Below, in pieces: positions 1 through 8,164 of a stretch of DNA of 30,907 nucleotides; positions within the stretch are counted from its first letter, which is position 1, and every line of letters starts with the position of its first letter. Both the position numbers and the translations under genes were made by a program. This DNA comes from JAJNBD01 sp964471475. GTDB lineage: Bacteria > Pseudomonadota > Gammaproteobacteria > CAISUE01. Below the pieces are notes generated by a model that had not been told where the DNA came from, did no database searches, and saw only the letters and a list, made by a program, of their open reading frames with translations. The stretch spans positions 1 to 30,907 of the forward strand of contig CAYYFQ010000023.1 in the NCBI GenBank assembly GCA_964471475.1. Direction: 5' to 3'.

Positions 1-73
1 ACCTTAAGAAAATATGAAGTACTGAGCAACACTTTTTCTATTTTCGATTCTTATTGAAAAATGATGTAGTGAT

Positions 74-1561
74 TTACACTTTAGCCACGGCTTTCATCCA
101 TGCTTCATACAACTGATCACGATGAACATCAGAAAGTTGAGGTAAAAATTTGTGCGCTGCCTGCCAATGTTTCGTTGCAGCAGCAAGATCTTCATAACAA
201 CCCGCACCAACAGCTGCTAGCATTTCAGCACCATAACAACTGGCTTCTTGAAAAACTGTTTGTAATAACGGCACATTCATCATATTCGCACTAAACTGCA
301 ACAACCAATGATTTGCGGTTAAACCACCATCCACACGCACTTCTTGGATTTCTTCTTGCGCATCTTGTTCCATCGCCAATTGAATATCACGCAATTGATA
401 CGCAATAGCTTCCAAAGCCGCACGAACAATATGGGCTTTGCTAGTGTTACGGGACAAGCCTACAATCGCACCACGCGCATCGGGGCGCCAATATGGTGCT
501 CCTAGCCCAGTAAATGCAGGCACAAAATACACACCTTCATTGGAAGCTAAGCTTTCCGCCAATGTTTCAGTTTCTTTAGGAGAATGAATAAGTTGTAATT
601 CATTTTTAAGCCAATTGATAATTGTACCCACATTGAAAATACTTCCCTCTAATGCATAAGTTATTTTATTATTAATTCGATAAGCTACCGTACTCACTAA
701 TTGATTATTCGAGCGAATAACTTTGTGACCCGTGTTAAGCATCAGAAAAGCACCGGTTCCGAGCGTCGCTTTCAACATGCCTTCGTTGATACACGCCTGC
801 CCGACCAAAGCCGCTTGTTGATCACCAGCCATTCCCGTAATAGGAATAGGAAATCCAAAAAAAAATTCATCGACTTCAGCAATTTTTTCTGCGTTATTGA
901 CAATAGTAGGCAACATCGCTTTTGGGATATTGAAAAAAGACAGCAATTCATCATCCCACTGCCCTGTATGAATATTCATCAATAAAGTCCTAGAAGCATT
1001 GCTAATGTCCGTTACGTGAACTTTTCCCCTAGTAAAACGCCAAACAAGAAAACTTTCTACGGTGCCAAATAATAAATCACCCGCTTCCGCTTGCTGTCGA
1101 GCATTCGCAATATTTTTTAATAGCCAATCTATTTTAGTGGCAGAAAAATAAGGATCCAACAATAACCCTGTTTTATCTTGCAAAAATTGATCTATATTTT
1201 TTTGTTTTGTTTTGAGCGTTTCACAGAAAAGCGCAGTGCGTCGATCTTGCCACACAATTGCAGGCCCAATGGGCCGTCCTGTGTGGCGATTCCACACAAT
1301 TGTGGTTTCACGTTGATTAGAGATACCTATACCACGAATATTTTTAGGGGCTACATGCGATTTGGCTAATGCGCCATGACAACAATCCAATACAGATTGC
1401 CAAATGGATTCGGGGTCGTGTTCAACCCATCCTGATTGCGGAAAATATTGAGGAAATTCGCTTTGTGCTTTGCTAATGAGATGTTGGTCTTGATCAAAAA
1501 TCATAGCTCGACTGGAGGTGGTACCTTGGTCGATAGCCAAAATATAAAAGTGGGCTTTCAT
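74..1561 (-). CDS. glpK: glycerol kinase
   Basis: Cytoplasmic FGGY-family kinase that phosphorylates glycerol with ATP to sn-glycerol 3-phosphate, feeding glycolysis and phospholipid synthesis. The 495-residue product has the usual family length. It opens with the phosphate-binding motif DQGTTSSRA (residues 11-19) and carries GWVEHDP, the NQRETTIVW stretch, the GDQQAAL motif, and the GLGAPYW and RVDGG stretches typical of GlpK rather than other sugar kinases. The ATG start gives the expected N-terminus; the upstream AGGT is far from it, so the ribosome-binding site is weak. No glpF, glpD or glpR lies beside it. It is separated by 198 bases from the long minus-strand operon upstream and probably has its own promoter. 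Identification is very secure. Confidence 0.97.
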   Translation of the reverse strand: MKAHFYILAIDQGTTSSRAMIFDQDQHLISKAQSEFPQYFPQSGWVEHDPESIWQSVLDCCHGALAKSHVAPKNIRGIGISNQRETTIVWNRHTGRPIGPAIVWQDRRTALFCETLKTKQKNIDQFLQDKTGLLLDPYFSATKIDWLLKNIANARQQAEAGDLLFGTVESFLVWRFTRGKVHVTDISNASRTLLMNIHTGQWDDELLSFFNIPKAMLPTIVNNAEKIAEVDEFFFGFPIPITGMAGDQQAALVGQACINEGMLKATLGTGAFLMLNTGHKVIRSNNQLVSTVAYRINNKITYALEGSIFNVGTIINWLKNELQLIHSPKETETLAESLASNEGVYFVPAFTGLGAPYWRPDARGAIVGLSRNTSKAHIVRAALEAIAYQLRDIQLAMEQDAQEEIQEVRVDGGLTANHWLLQFSANMMNVPLLQTVFQEASCYGAEMLAAVGAGCYEDLAAATKHWQAAHKFLPQLSDVHRDQLYEAWMKAVAKV

Positions 1562-1597
1562 CTATTTTTTCGTACCTAAAAAATAATGGTTCTAAAA

Positions 1598-1603
1598 ATT
1601 ATA
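1598..1603 (-). promoter_or_regulatory. possible -10 box of the glpK promoter
   Basis: Read on the minus strand this is a perfect TATAAT, 36 bases upstream of the glpK ATG and downstream of the proposed operon terminator, which is where a glpK promoter is expected. No convincing -35 hexamer is visible at 16-18 bases, so the call rests on the -10 box and on location. Confidence 0.3.
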
Positions 1604-1637
1604 ACCTTACAGACCCATATTCTTAAAATTGGCTTCA

Positions 1638-1717
1638 ATAAAAAGCACTGAGCGATGTTGATTATTATTATTTCTTCTTGATGGTTTATTATTATCGTTC
1701 TTACCACATCACTCAGT
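1638..1717 (-). terminator. probable factor-independent terminator ending the long minus-strand operon
   Basis: On the minus strand ACTGAGTGATGT (1706-1717) pairs with ACATCGCTCAGT (1647-1658), a 12-bp stem with a single G-U wobble. The stem is followed two bases later by five T residues (1640-1644). It lies about 40 bases after the stop of the last small gene and before glpK. The loop is unusually long (about 47 bases, rich in ATA/ATT triplets), so efficiency is uncertain. The wobble pairs only in minus-strand RNA (C-A on the other strand), which supports the assigned direction. Confidence 0.5.
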
Positions 1718-1759
1718 CCGCCTATTTTACTCTCTTTAGCTTAAATTCTGATTAAGCAA

Positions 1760-2005
1760 TTAGAGCGTATTACTATAATAACTGCCTGTAATCACTAAAA
1801 TAAAAACACCTAACACAGAGGCCACATAAGGGTTATTAATAATGGGGATATCAGAAATAATTGTCCATATCCCATACCACAGTAAAACCGCGGCAAAAAA
1901 TACAATAAACGCAAAAAGCATTTTATGATGTAATTTTAACTCCCTCATTACACGCTTGTTTTCTCTAATAACAATTTTTTCTGCCACTTCAATACGTTTA
2001 GCCAT
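1760..2005 (-). CDS. small two-helix membrane protein, unknown function
   Basis: A product of 81 residues if translated from the ATG at 2005, chosen because GGGAGAAA stands 5 bases before it; a longer frame to 2113 would run far into the acyltransferase gene. The N-terminal third is basic and hydrophilic (MAKRIEVAEKIVIREN onward), followed by two hydrophobic segments, roughly residues 30-52 and 58-77, so a small inner-membrane protein is predicted. It overlaps the end of the upstream acyltransferase gene by 8 bases, suggesting translational coupling, and is the last gene of the long operon. I do not recognise a family. Confidence 0.6.
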   Translation of the reverse strand: MAKRIEVAEKIVIRENKRVMRELKLHHKMLFAFIVFFAAVLLWYGIWTIISDIPIINNPYVASVLGVFILVITGSYYSNTL

Positions 2006-2879
2006 AAAAATTTCTCCCATTCTCTTTAAGTAAGCGATCTTTTCGCTCCCACACACTACTAATAAATTTTTGGAAATGAATCCTAAACTGAGGATCATTT
2101 GCATAATCTCCAATTAAGTCTTCAGTGAGCGGGATTTTATCAATAATAATTTTTACTTTTGTCATTTGACCAAAAAATAATTTCATAATATTAGGCTTTT
2201 CAGCGTAAATAATGGTTAGACTCAAAATACACTCCAAACGATCATGCAAAATATTGAATGCATTTGCCACCCCTCCCGATTTTGGTTTTAATAAGTTTTT
2301 ATAAGGGCTTTTTTGATTATTATGTTTGGTTTTTGTAAAACGCGTGCCTTCTGGAAAATTATTTAATTTAAAATATAATTCACGTAATTCCGCACAAGAA
2401 CGTTTGGTAATTTCTACATCTTTACCTTTATCTTCTGGATGTTTTGCCAAATGACTTTTCGGAAAGCGATACATGTAAGGAAAATGCAAAGACTTACACG
2501 CCCAGCCAGTCAGTGGAACATGCATTAAATTTTTTTTAATGAAATAACGTGACCATCCTGTTCGCCCAATAAGCGCATCTTCTAGCATTAAGATATCGAC
2601 CCACGATTGATGATTGGCAAGTACAAAATAGTTTTTTCCAGGAGTTATTTGATCAGCACCTATTACTTCTATTTTAAGAAAAAGCAAATAATGTAAAATA
2701 AAATAATTCACATAAACCCAAGCAAGCGCTGTTGTTTCCATCGCTCGATCTAAAGCTCTACATGGAAAAACGAGGCGCACGAGTGCTAATAATAAAATAG
2801 GAAATGGCAATATAAAAACGGTAAACAATTCTAAAATAATCGCTACTGGACACGTAATGAGTTTTAATAAATTTCTCAA
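1998..2879 (-). CDS. YihG-type 1-acylglycerol-3-phosphate acyltransferase
   Basis: Membrane-associated PlsC-superfamily acyltransferase, expected to transfer an acyl chain to lysophosphatidic acid in phospholipid synthesis. Two hydrophobic N-terminal segments precede the catalytic HX4D motif NHQSWVD (His90, Asp95) and the substrate-binding motif FPEGTR (residues 175-180). The stretches HPEDKGKDVE, NLLKPKSGG and GDYANDPQF match E. coli YihG over its whole length, better than PlsC itself. Start choice: the frame opens to a GTG at 2900 without a Shine-Dalgarno, but AGGAG lies 7 bases before a TTG at 2879, and that TTG overlaps the ttcA stop as TTGA. I therefore favour the TTG start (293 residues). 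Family certain; exact acyl substrate unknown. Confidence 0.88.
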   Translation of the reverse strand: MRNLLKLITCPVAIILELFTVFILPFPILLLALVRLVFPCRALDRAMETTALAWVYVNYFILHYLLFLKIEVIGADQITPGKNYFVLANHQSWVDILMLEDALIGRTGWSRYFIKKNLMHVPLTGWACKSLHFPYMYRFPKSHLAKHPEDKGKDVEITKRSCAELRELYFKLNNFPEGTRFTKTKHNNQKSPYKNLLKPKSGGVANAFNILHDRLECILSLTIIYAEKPNIMKLFFGQMTKVKIIIDKIPLTEDLIGDYANDPQFRIHFQKFISSVWERKDRLLKENGRNFYG

Positions 2880-3787
2880 AATAAATCTCCTGCTTGACAC
2901 GTATTGACAATTTTTAATGTTTCTAATTCATCTATGTCTTCTAAATTAAAGTCTACGACCTCTTTGTCTTCCTGATCTTTTTCTTCTTCAGCAACCAGTG
3001 ATTTAAAATCCCATAAATTTTTATCCATCATTTGGCTGGGATGAATATTACGAATAGCATGTAACATATTACTAGGAATTTTTGGATTTTCATGAGCCAG
3101 TTGGTTAATCAAATTCTTAACACGCACACGCGCTAAATTTTCTTGTGACCCACAAAGATTACAAGGAATAATTGGAAACTGCGCTTGATGTGCAAATTTA
3201 ATAATGTCGTTTTCCTGACAATAAACCATTGGTCTTATGACAATATGCTTTTTATTATCGCTCAATAATTTTGGCGGCATTGCGCTGATTTTGCCAGCAT
3301 AGAAAATAGACATTAATAAAGTACGTATTAAATCATCACGATGATGTCCTAACGCAATTTTATTAAATTGGTGCTCTTGCGCATAACGATAAATAATTCC
3401 TCGACGTAAGCGTGAACAAAGTGAACAATAAGTTTTGCCTTCAGGAATTTTCTCTTTAACAATCGAGTAGGTATCTTCACGCAAAATTTGATAAGGGATT
3501 TCTCGTGCCTCCAACCAGGCCCGCAACGCTGCATCATCCCACCCGGGCTGCGCTTGATCTAAAGTAAATGCAAACAAGTCAAACTTATTACCACTTCTTT
3601 TTTTAAGATGGCTTAAAAGGGTAAGCAAAGTAAATGAATCTTTCCCTCCCGACAGGCAAAGCATCACACGATCGCCCTTTTCAATCATTTTGAAATCAGC
3701 AATAGCTTTACCTGTGTAATGCAATAGTTTTTTTAATAAGGGAGATTCTTGACGTTCTTTAGCGTGTAGAGAGGAAGTTGCTGTCAT
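2876..3787 (-). CDS. ttcA: tRNA 2-thiocytidine(32) synthetase TtcA
   Basis: ATP-dependent, Fe-S-containing enzyme that thiolates cytidine 32 in several tRNAs. The 303-residue protein has the PP-loop SGGKDS (residues 46-51) for ATP binding, the two CxxC motifs C121-S-L-C124 and C209-N-L-C212, and the ALGHHRDD and MPPKLLSD stretches of the family. Length matches E. coli TtcA (311). The C-terminal 40 residues are acidic and poorly conserved, which is normal for the family. It sits directly after an IscA-type Fe-S carrier gene (31-base gap), fitting its cluster requirement, and overlaps the downstream acyltransferase start by 4 bases. Confidence 0.96.
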   Translation of the reverse strand: MTATSSLHAKERQESPLLKKLLHYTGKAIADFKMIEKGDRVMLCLSGGKDSFTLLTLLSHLKKRSGNKFDLFAFTLDQAQPGWDDAALRAWLEAREIPYQILREDTYSIVKEKIPEGKTYCSLCSRLRRGIIYRYAQEHQFNKIALGHHRDDLIRTLLMSIFYAGKISAMPPKLLSDNKKHIVIRPMVYCQENDIIKFAHQAQFPIIPCNLCGSQENLARVRVKNLINQLAHENPKIPSNMLHAIRNIHPSQMMDKNLWDFKSLVAEEEKDQEDKEVVDFNLEDIDELETLKIVNTCQAGDLF

Positions 3788-3818
3788 ATGAAACCTAGAT
3801 AGAAATAGAAAAATACTG

Positions 3819-4157
3819 CTATTTTAAATAAAAACTTTCTCCACATCCACAAGTGCCTTGTTCGTTGGGATTTAAAAATTTAAAGTGTTTACTTAAGCCT
3901 TCTTTCACATAATCCAAGCAGCTCCCCTCTAAAATAGGTAAATCTTTTTTGTAATAAGCCATAAACACTCCATTCGATGGCTCAATTTTTTCCATATCTG
4001 CACTTATTTCTTTAATCATACTAAAATCGTAAGCATAACCAGAACAGCCGGTCGTTTTAATCGTTACAAGCAAACCCGAGGCTTCAGGATGGGTGTGGCA
4101 GAGTTTTTCAATTTGTATAAGTGCATTTTGTGTGAATGTAATGGAAGGTGTGTTCAT
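3819..4157 (-). CDS. IscA/SufA-type iron-sulfur cluster carrier
   Basis: A-type carrier that delivers Fe-S clusters to apo-enzymes. The 112-residue protein shows the three conserved cysteines, C38 in TTGCSGYAYDF and C103/C105 in GTCGCGESF. The segment LDYVKEGL followed by FKFLNPN is closer to IscA than to ErpA, but the gene is outside any isc or suf operon, so I give no symbol. It lies between an OmpA-like lipoprotein gene and ttcA; lipA is two genes upstream. Both LipA and TtcA need [4Fe-4S] clusters, so supplying them is a reasonable inference. The ribosome-binding site is weak. Confidence 0.92.
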   Translation of the reverse strand: MNTPSITFTQNALIQIEKLCHTHPEASGLLVTIKTTGCSGYAYDFSMIKEISADMEKIEPSNGVFMAYYKKDLPILEGSCLDYVKEGLSKHFKFLNPNEQGTCGCGESFYLK

Positions 4158-4178
4158 ATTTTGCTCATGTTAACCATA

Positions 4179-4670
4179 TTAATCAAAAAAACTAATTTCA
4201 ATTCGCCTATTTTGAGCACGACCCGCTTCGGTAGCGTTGCTCGCAATGGGATGCAACCCACCACCTGCTGCCAAACTAATTCTAGCGCTACTGATGCCGT
4301 GATTTCGGAAATAATCAGCAACCATCATAGCTCGCTTCAACGTCACCAATTGACTTTTTTTCGGGTTCCCCCGGTTATCTGTAAAAGCCGTAATTTTAAT
4401 TTTTGTATGAGGGGACGCCTTTAAAGATTGAATAACTTTGTTTAAAAACTGCATCATCCCAGGGCTCAATTTATTCGTTTTACCTATAAAAACATGCGCA
4501 TTATCAATAATTATTTTCTTGGAGGCACCTTGAGTAGAAAGGTTATAAAGCTCTGACTCCCACTGCTTATAGGTATAACTTGAATCATCAGTAGTATTGG
4601 TATTGCAGGCTGCCAAAAAAAGCATGCTTGCAAAAAATAAAATGCTATAAACTTTTTTAATATTTGCCAT
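4179..4670 (-). CDS. OmpA-family peptidoglycan-binding lipoprotein
   Basis: A 163-residue exported lipoprotein. It has a basic N-terminus, a hydrophobic core and the lipobox LAAC with the acylated cysteine at position 22. Residues about 55-163 form an OmpA/MotB C-terminal domain: TAFTDNRG, an RAMMVADYF helix, then LAAGGG and the AGRAQNRRIEI end that contacts diaminopimelate. It is probably anchored in the outer membrane and tethers it to peptidoglycan, like Pal or YiaD. Dot/Icm systems also contain an OmpA-domain lipoprotein (IcmN/DotK), but no other dot/icm gene is nearby, so that identity is not supported. lspA, which processes lipoproteins, lies upstream in the same run of genes. Confidence 0.87.
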   Translation of the reverse strand: MANIKKVYSILFFASMLFLAACNTNTTDDSSYTYKQWESELYNLSTQGASKKIIIDNAHVFIGKTNKLSPGMMQFLNKVIQSLKASPHTKIKITAFTDNRGNPKKSQLVTLKRAMMVADYFRNHGISSARISLAAGGGLHPIASNATEAGRAQNRRIEISFFD

Positions 4671-4709
4671 AATGTTTACCTTTAATGAAGTGCTGTACTA
4701 GATGTGTCC

Positions 4710-5645
4710 CTAGCTCACACTTTGACCAGCCGCCTGCAAATCTGCATGATAGGAAGAACGCACTAAAGGGCCACTAGCTACATGGGTAAACCCTAAAGCT
4801 TCCGCAATATTTTTTAATTCCAAAAATTCATCAGGATGCACATAACGCTGGACTCGAATATGGTGGGTGCTTGGCGCAAGATATTGTCCTAAGGTGAGTC
4901 GATCCACGTGATACTCACGCATATCTTTCAATACTTCCACCACTTCTTCTTTCGTTTCCCCAAGCCCCAACATTAACCCACATTTTGTCGGAATAGAAGG
5001 AAATTTTAATTTAAACGTTTTCAACAACTGTAACGACCACCTATAGTCCGAACCAGGCCGTGCTTCTTTATAAATCCTAGGCACTGTTTCAATATTATGA
5101 TTAAACACATCAGGTTGTGCCACCTCAAAAGCCGCTAAAGCTTTTTCCATACGCCCACGAAAATCAGGCACTAAAATTTCAATTTGAATCGTTGGGGATA
5201 ATTCGCGAATCTGTAACATACATTGCACAAAATGAGCCGCTCCTCCATCACGCAAATCATCACGATCCACAGAAGTAATCACTACATATTTTAACTTCAT
5301 AGCGTGAATCGTTTTAGCCAAATTGATGGGCTCTTGACTATCAAGAGGATCAGGGCGCCCATGCGCCACATCGCAAAAGCTACACCGACGCGTACATTTA
5401 TCGCCCATGATCATAAAAGTCGCTGTACCATGAGAAAAACATTCGGATAAATTCGGACAAGAAGCTTCTTCGCAAACTGTATGCAAACGATTTTCACGTA
5501 ACACTTTTTTCAAATCATCCACAGCAGATGTAGAAGAAGCACGAATACGAATCCAACCTGGTTTTTTTAAAGGATTTGTATTATTTTCAATGTGAATGGG
5601 AATACGTGCTATTTTTGCAGCTCCCCGCTGTTTTTCAGTGTTCAT
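4710..5645 (-). CDS. lipA: lipoyl synthase
   Basis: Radical-SAM enzyme that inserts two sulfur atoms into protein-bound octanoyl groups to make lipoyl cofactor for pyruvate and 2-oxoglutarate dehydrogenases. The 311-residue product carries both cluster motifs: the auxiliary C-x4-C-x5-C at C58, C63, C69 and the radical-SAM C-x3-C-x2-C at C84, C88, C91. It also has the C-terminal RSSYHA motif whose serine ligates the auxiliary cluster. The frame extends upstream to 5696, but starting at the ATG at 5645 gives normal length and a 7-base gap after the carboxyltransferase gene. lipB is not adjacent. aceE, part of a lipoylated complex, is in the same run of genes. Confidence 0.96.
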   Translation of the reverse strand: MNTEKQRGAAKIARIPIHIENNTNPLKKPGWIRIRASSTSAVDDLKKVLRENRLHTVCEEASCPNLSECFSHGTATFMIMGDKCTRRCSFCDVAHGRPDPLDSQEPINLAKTIHAMKLKYVVITSVDRDDLRDGGAAHFVQCMLQIRELSPTIQIEILVPDFRGRMEKALAAFEVAQPDVFNHNIETVPRIYKEARPGSDYRWSLQLLKTFKLKFPSIPTKCGLMLGLGETKEEVVEVLKDMREYHVDRLTLGQYLAPSTHHIRVQRYVHPDEFLELKNIAEALGFTHVASGPLVRSSYHADLQAAGQSVS

Positions 5646-5652
5646 TTTTTTC

Positions 5653-7230
5653 TCACATGCGAAATACACCAAATTTAGTATCGGCAATCGAGGCATTTAA
5701 ACTAGCCGCCAGCGCTAACGCTAATACCTCTCGCGTTTGACCTGGGGTAATAATACCATCATCCCATAAACGTGCGCTGGAATAATAAGGGTGACCTTGT
5801 GTCTCATATTGCTGCCTGAGCGGTGCTTTAAAAGCTTCTTCTTCGGCAGAAGCCCAATCGCTCCCTCGCTTTTTCTTAGCATCGCGTGTAATTTGCGCCA
5901 AGACATTCGCCGCTTGCTCCCCTCCCATCACTGAAATACGTGCATTAGGCCACATCCATAAAAAACGGGGATTGAAAGCACGTCCACACATACCGTAATT
6001 TCCAGCGCCAAAACTACCACCAATGATTACGGTAAATTTTGGAACGTTAGCACAAGAAACCGCCGTCACTAATTTAGCACCATGTTTGGCAATTCCAGAA
6101 GCTTCATATCGGCTGCCCACCATAAAGCCAGTAATATTTTGTAAAAAGACTAAAGGAATTTTACGCAAGCAACATAACTCAATAAAATGGGCTCCCTTCA
6201 TGGCTGACTCTGAAAATAAAATACCATTATTAGCCAAAATTCCAATTGGCATTCCATAAATATGGGCAAACCCGGTTACCAGCGTCGCTCCATATAACGC
6301 TTTAAATTCATCAAAAGCAGAATCATCGACGATTCTTTTAATTACCTCATGCACGTCATAAGGTTGCCGTAAATCGCAAGGAACCAAATCGTATAACTCA
6401 TCAATAGGATATCTCGGCGCCTGAATCACAGAAAGCGCCGCTAATGTATTTGTTTTTTTACGATTTAAGGAAGCGACCGCTTGTCTTGCGAGCTGCAATG
6501 CATGTGCTTCATTTTGGGCATAATAATCTGCAACCCCGGAGGTTTTGCAATGGACATCAGCCCCTCCTAAATCCTCAGCAGAAATTTCTTCTCCGGTGGC
6601 TGCTTTCACAAGAGGAGGCCCCCCTAAAAAAATAGTCGCTTGTGATTTCACCATAATAGTGATATCAGACATAGCAGGGACATAAGCTCCTCCCGCAGTA
6701 CAAGATCCCATCACTACGGAAATTTGTGGAATGCCATTAGCAGACATACTCGCTTGATTATAAAAAATGCGTCCAAAATCATCTTTATCAGGAAACACCT
6801 CGTCTTGCATCGGCAAGAATGCTCCTCCTGAATCCACCAAATAAATACACGGTAAGTTATTCTGCTCAGCAATTTCTTGCGCGCGTAAATGTTTTTTGAC
6901 CGTAATAGGGAAATAGGTCCCTCCTTTCACTGTTGCATCATTAACAATAATCATACATTCTTGGCCGCTTACACGCCCAATTCCTGTGATGATACCAGCG
7001 GCAGGAACTTCTTCTTCATACAATTTAAATCCAGCAAACAACCCCACCTCTAAAAATGGACTCATTTCATCTAGCAATAAATTAAGTCGCTCTCGAGCCA
7101 ATAATTTACCATGCGCCAAATGCCGCTCACGAGCTTTTAAGCCACCTCCTTCCTGCAACAATTGCGCGGCAGCATGTAAATCCTCTAAAATTTTTTGCCA
7201 TGCTTCACGATTCGTAGTGTTTGATGTCAT
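5653..7230 (-). CDS. mccB: methylcrotonyl-CoA carboxylase, carboxyltransferase (beta) subunit
   Basis: Carboxyltransferase half of a biotin-dependent acyl-CoA carboxylase; it moves CO2 from carboxybiotin to 3-methylcrotonyl-CoA in leucine breakdown. The 525-residue protein has the two-crotonase-domain architecture with KGGTYFPITVKKHLRAQEIA, GSCTAGGAYVPAMSD, NNGILFSESAMKGAHFI and WMWPNARISVMGGEQAA. The last stretch and the FGVFRM end are typical of MCC beta and the related geranyl-CoA enzyme rather than PccB or AccD. The biotin-carrying alpha subunit, isovaleryl-CoA dehydrogenase and hydratase genes that usually accompany it are absent from the window. It lies 5 bases after fkpB. Enzyme class is certain; substrate is likely but unproven. 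Confidence 0.88.
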   Translation of the reverse strand: MTSNTTNREAWQKILEDLHAAAQLLQEGGGLKARERHLAHGKLLARERLNLLLDEMSPFLEVGLFAGFKLYEEEVPAAGIITGIGRVSGQECMIIVNDATVKGGTYFPITVKKHLRAQEIAEQNNLPCIYLVDSGGAFLPMQDEVFPDKDDFGRIFYNQASMSANGIPQISVVMGSCTAGGAYVPAMSDITIMVKSQATIFLGGPPLVKAATGEEISAEDLGGADVHCKTSGVADYYAQNEAHALQLARQAVASLNRKKTNTLAALSVIQAPRYPIDELYDLVPCDLRQPYDVHEVIKRIVDDSAFDEFKALYGATLVTGFAHIYGMPIGILANNGILFSESAMKGAHFIELCCLRKIPLVFLQNITGFMVGSRYEASGIAKHGAKLVTAVSCANVPKFTVIIGGSFGAGNYGMCGRAFNPRFLWMWPNARISVMGGEQAANVLAQITRDAKKKRGSDWASAEEEAFKAPLRQQYETQGHPYYSSARLWDDGIITPGQTREVLALALAASLNASIADTKFGVFRM

Positions 7231-7235
7231 CGGAT

Positions 7236-7682
7236 TTACTCGTCACCAATCGTTAATATTTCAAGTTCAAATTCTACTTCTTGGCCAGCCAAAGGATGAT
7301 TAAAATCCACTTTTATTTGATCTTCTTCAAAAGCGCGAATAATACCAATCATTATCTGACCATTCATGTTCTCAAACTCAATCAATCCACCGATCTCTAA
7401 CTCTTCTTCCACCTTTAAATGGGCAAATTGGCTTTTAGGAAACCACATGATATTTTCTGCGTAAGAAATACCAAAAGCATCTTCAGGAGATAATTGAAAG
7501 TTTGCTTTCTCTCCAATCATTAATCCTAAGATGTTTTTTTCAAACGCGGGGGATAAGGAACCATCCCCTAAGCGCATTTTGCTTGGACGACCCGTACGAC
7601 GCGTGTTTTCAGCAATGGAGCCATCTTTAAGACGAATAATTAAATGCGCATTGACCAAACTATTATGTTGAACGACAGTCAT
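7236..7682 (-). CDS. fkpB: FKBP-type peptidyl-prolyl isomerase FkpB (SlpA)
   Basis: Cytoplasmic SlyD-like prolyl isomerase and chaperone. The 148-residue length equals E. coli FkpB (149). Conserved parts are LKDGSIAENTRRTGRPSKMRLGDGSLS, the inserted flap domain in the middle and VDFNHPLAGQEVEFELEIL at the C-terminus. SlyD's His-rich metal tail is missing, which separates it from SlyD. Its start overlaps the lspA stop by 4 bases (ATGA). The lspA-fkpB pairing is common in gammaproteobacteria, where ispH normally follows; here mccB takes that place. Confidence 0.93.
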   Translation of the reverse strand: MTVVQHNSLVNAHLIIRLKDGSIAENTRRTGRPSKMRLGDGSLSPAFEKNILGLMIGEKANFQLSPEDAFGISYAENIMWFPKSQFAHLKVEEELEIGGLIEFENMNGQIMIGIIRAFEEDQIKVDFNHPLAGQEVEFELEILTIGDE

Positions 7683-8164
7683 TTTGATGAAGATTCCGAA
7701 TTAAAAAACACACTAGCACCTAAAAGACAAGCACCTAACACCACGGCGGAGTCAGCAATATTAAAAGTAGGCCAATAATAATGTTGATAATACACTTGAA
7801 GAAAATCGACAACATAAGAAAATCGGACTCGATCGATTAAATTGCCGAGCGCTCCACCTATAATTAAAACGATCGCAAAAGATAAATATTTTTTCTTTGG
7901 ATCTAACTGCATGAGCCAATGAATCAACGCTCCACAGATCACTAGTGCAACTCCCACAAAAAACCAACGTTGCCACCCGTTATAATGCGCAAGAAAACTG
8001 AACGCAGCGCCTGTGTTATTATCCCAAAATAAATTAAAGCACCCAGGTATTACTTCCCATGGTTGATGAAATACTAAAGTGTGTACGACCCAATTTTTTG
8101 TCCATTGATCCAACATAATAACGAACACACTAACAATTAACCAATATAAATTTTTTACATGCAT
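7679..8164 (-). CDS. lspA: lipoprotein signal peptidase (signal peptidase II)
   Basis: Inner-membrane aspartyl protease that cleaves signal peptides of diacylglyceryl-modified prolipoproteins. The 161-residue protein has four hydrophobic segments and all conserved blocks: DQWTKNWV, NNTGAAFSFL, GGALGNLIDR and FNIADSAV. The catalytic aspartates are Asp111 and Asp138. The start codon overlaps the upstream stop as TAATG. Substrates in this window include the OmpA-like lipoprotein and the small lipoprotein at 17087. Confidence 0.96.
   Translation of the reverse strand: MHVKNLYWLIVSVFVIMLDQWTKNWVVHTLVFHQPWEVIPGCFNLFWDNNTGAAFSFLAHYNGWQRWFFVGVALVICGALIHWLMQLDPKKKYLSFAIVLIIGGALGNLIDRVRFSYVVDFLQVYYQHYYWPTFNIADSAVVLGACLLGASVFFNSESSSK

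Noticed and set aside
4179..4670. Possible IcmN/DotK identity for the OmpA-family lipoprotein
   Set aside because: Only the general architecture matches; no other dot/icm gene is present nearby, so a generic OmpA-family lipoprotein is the honest call.
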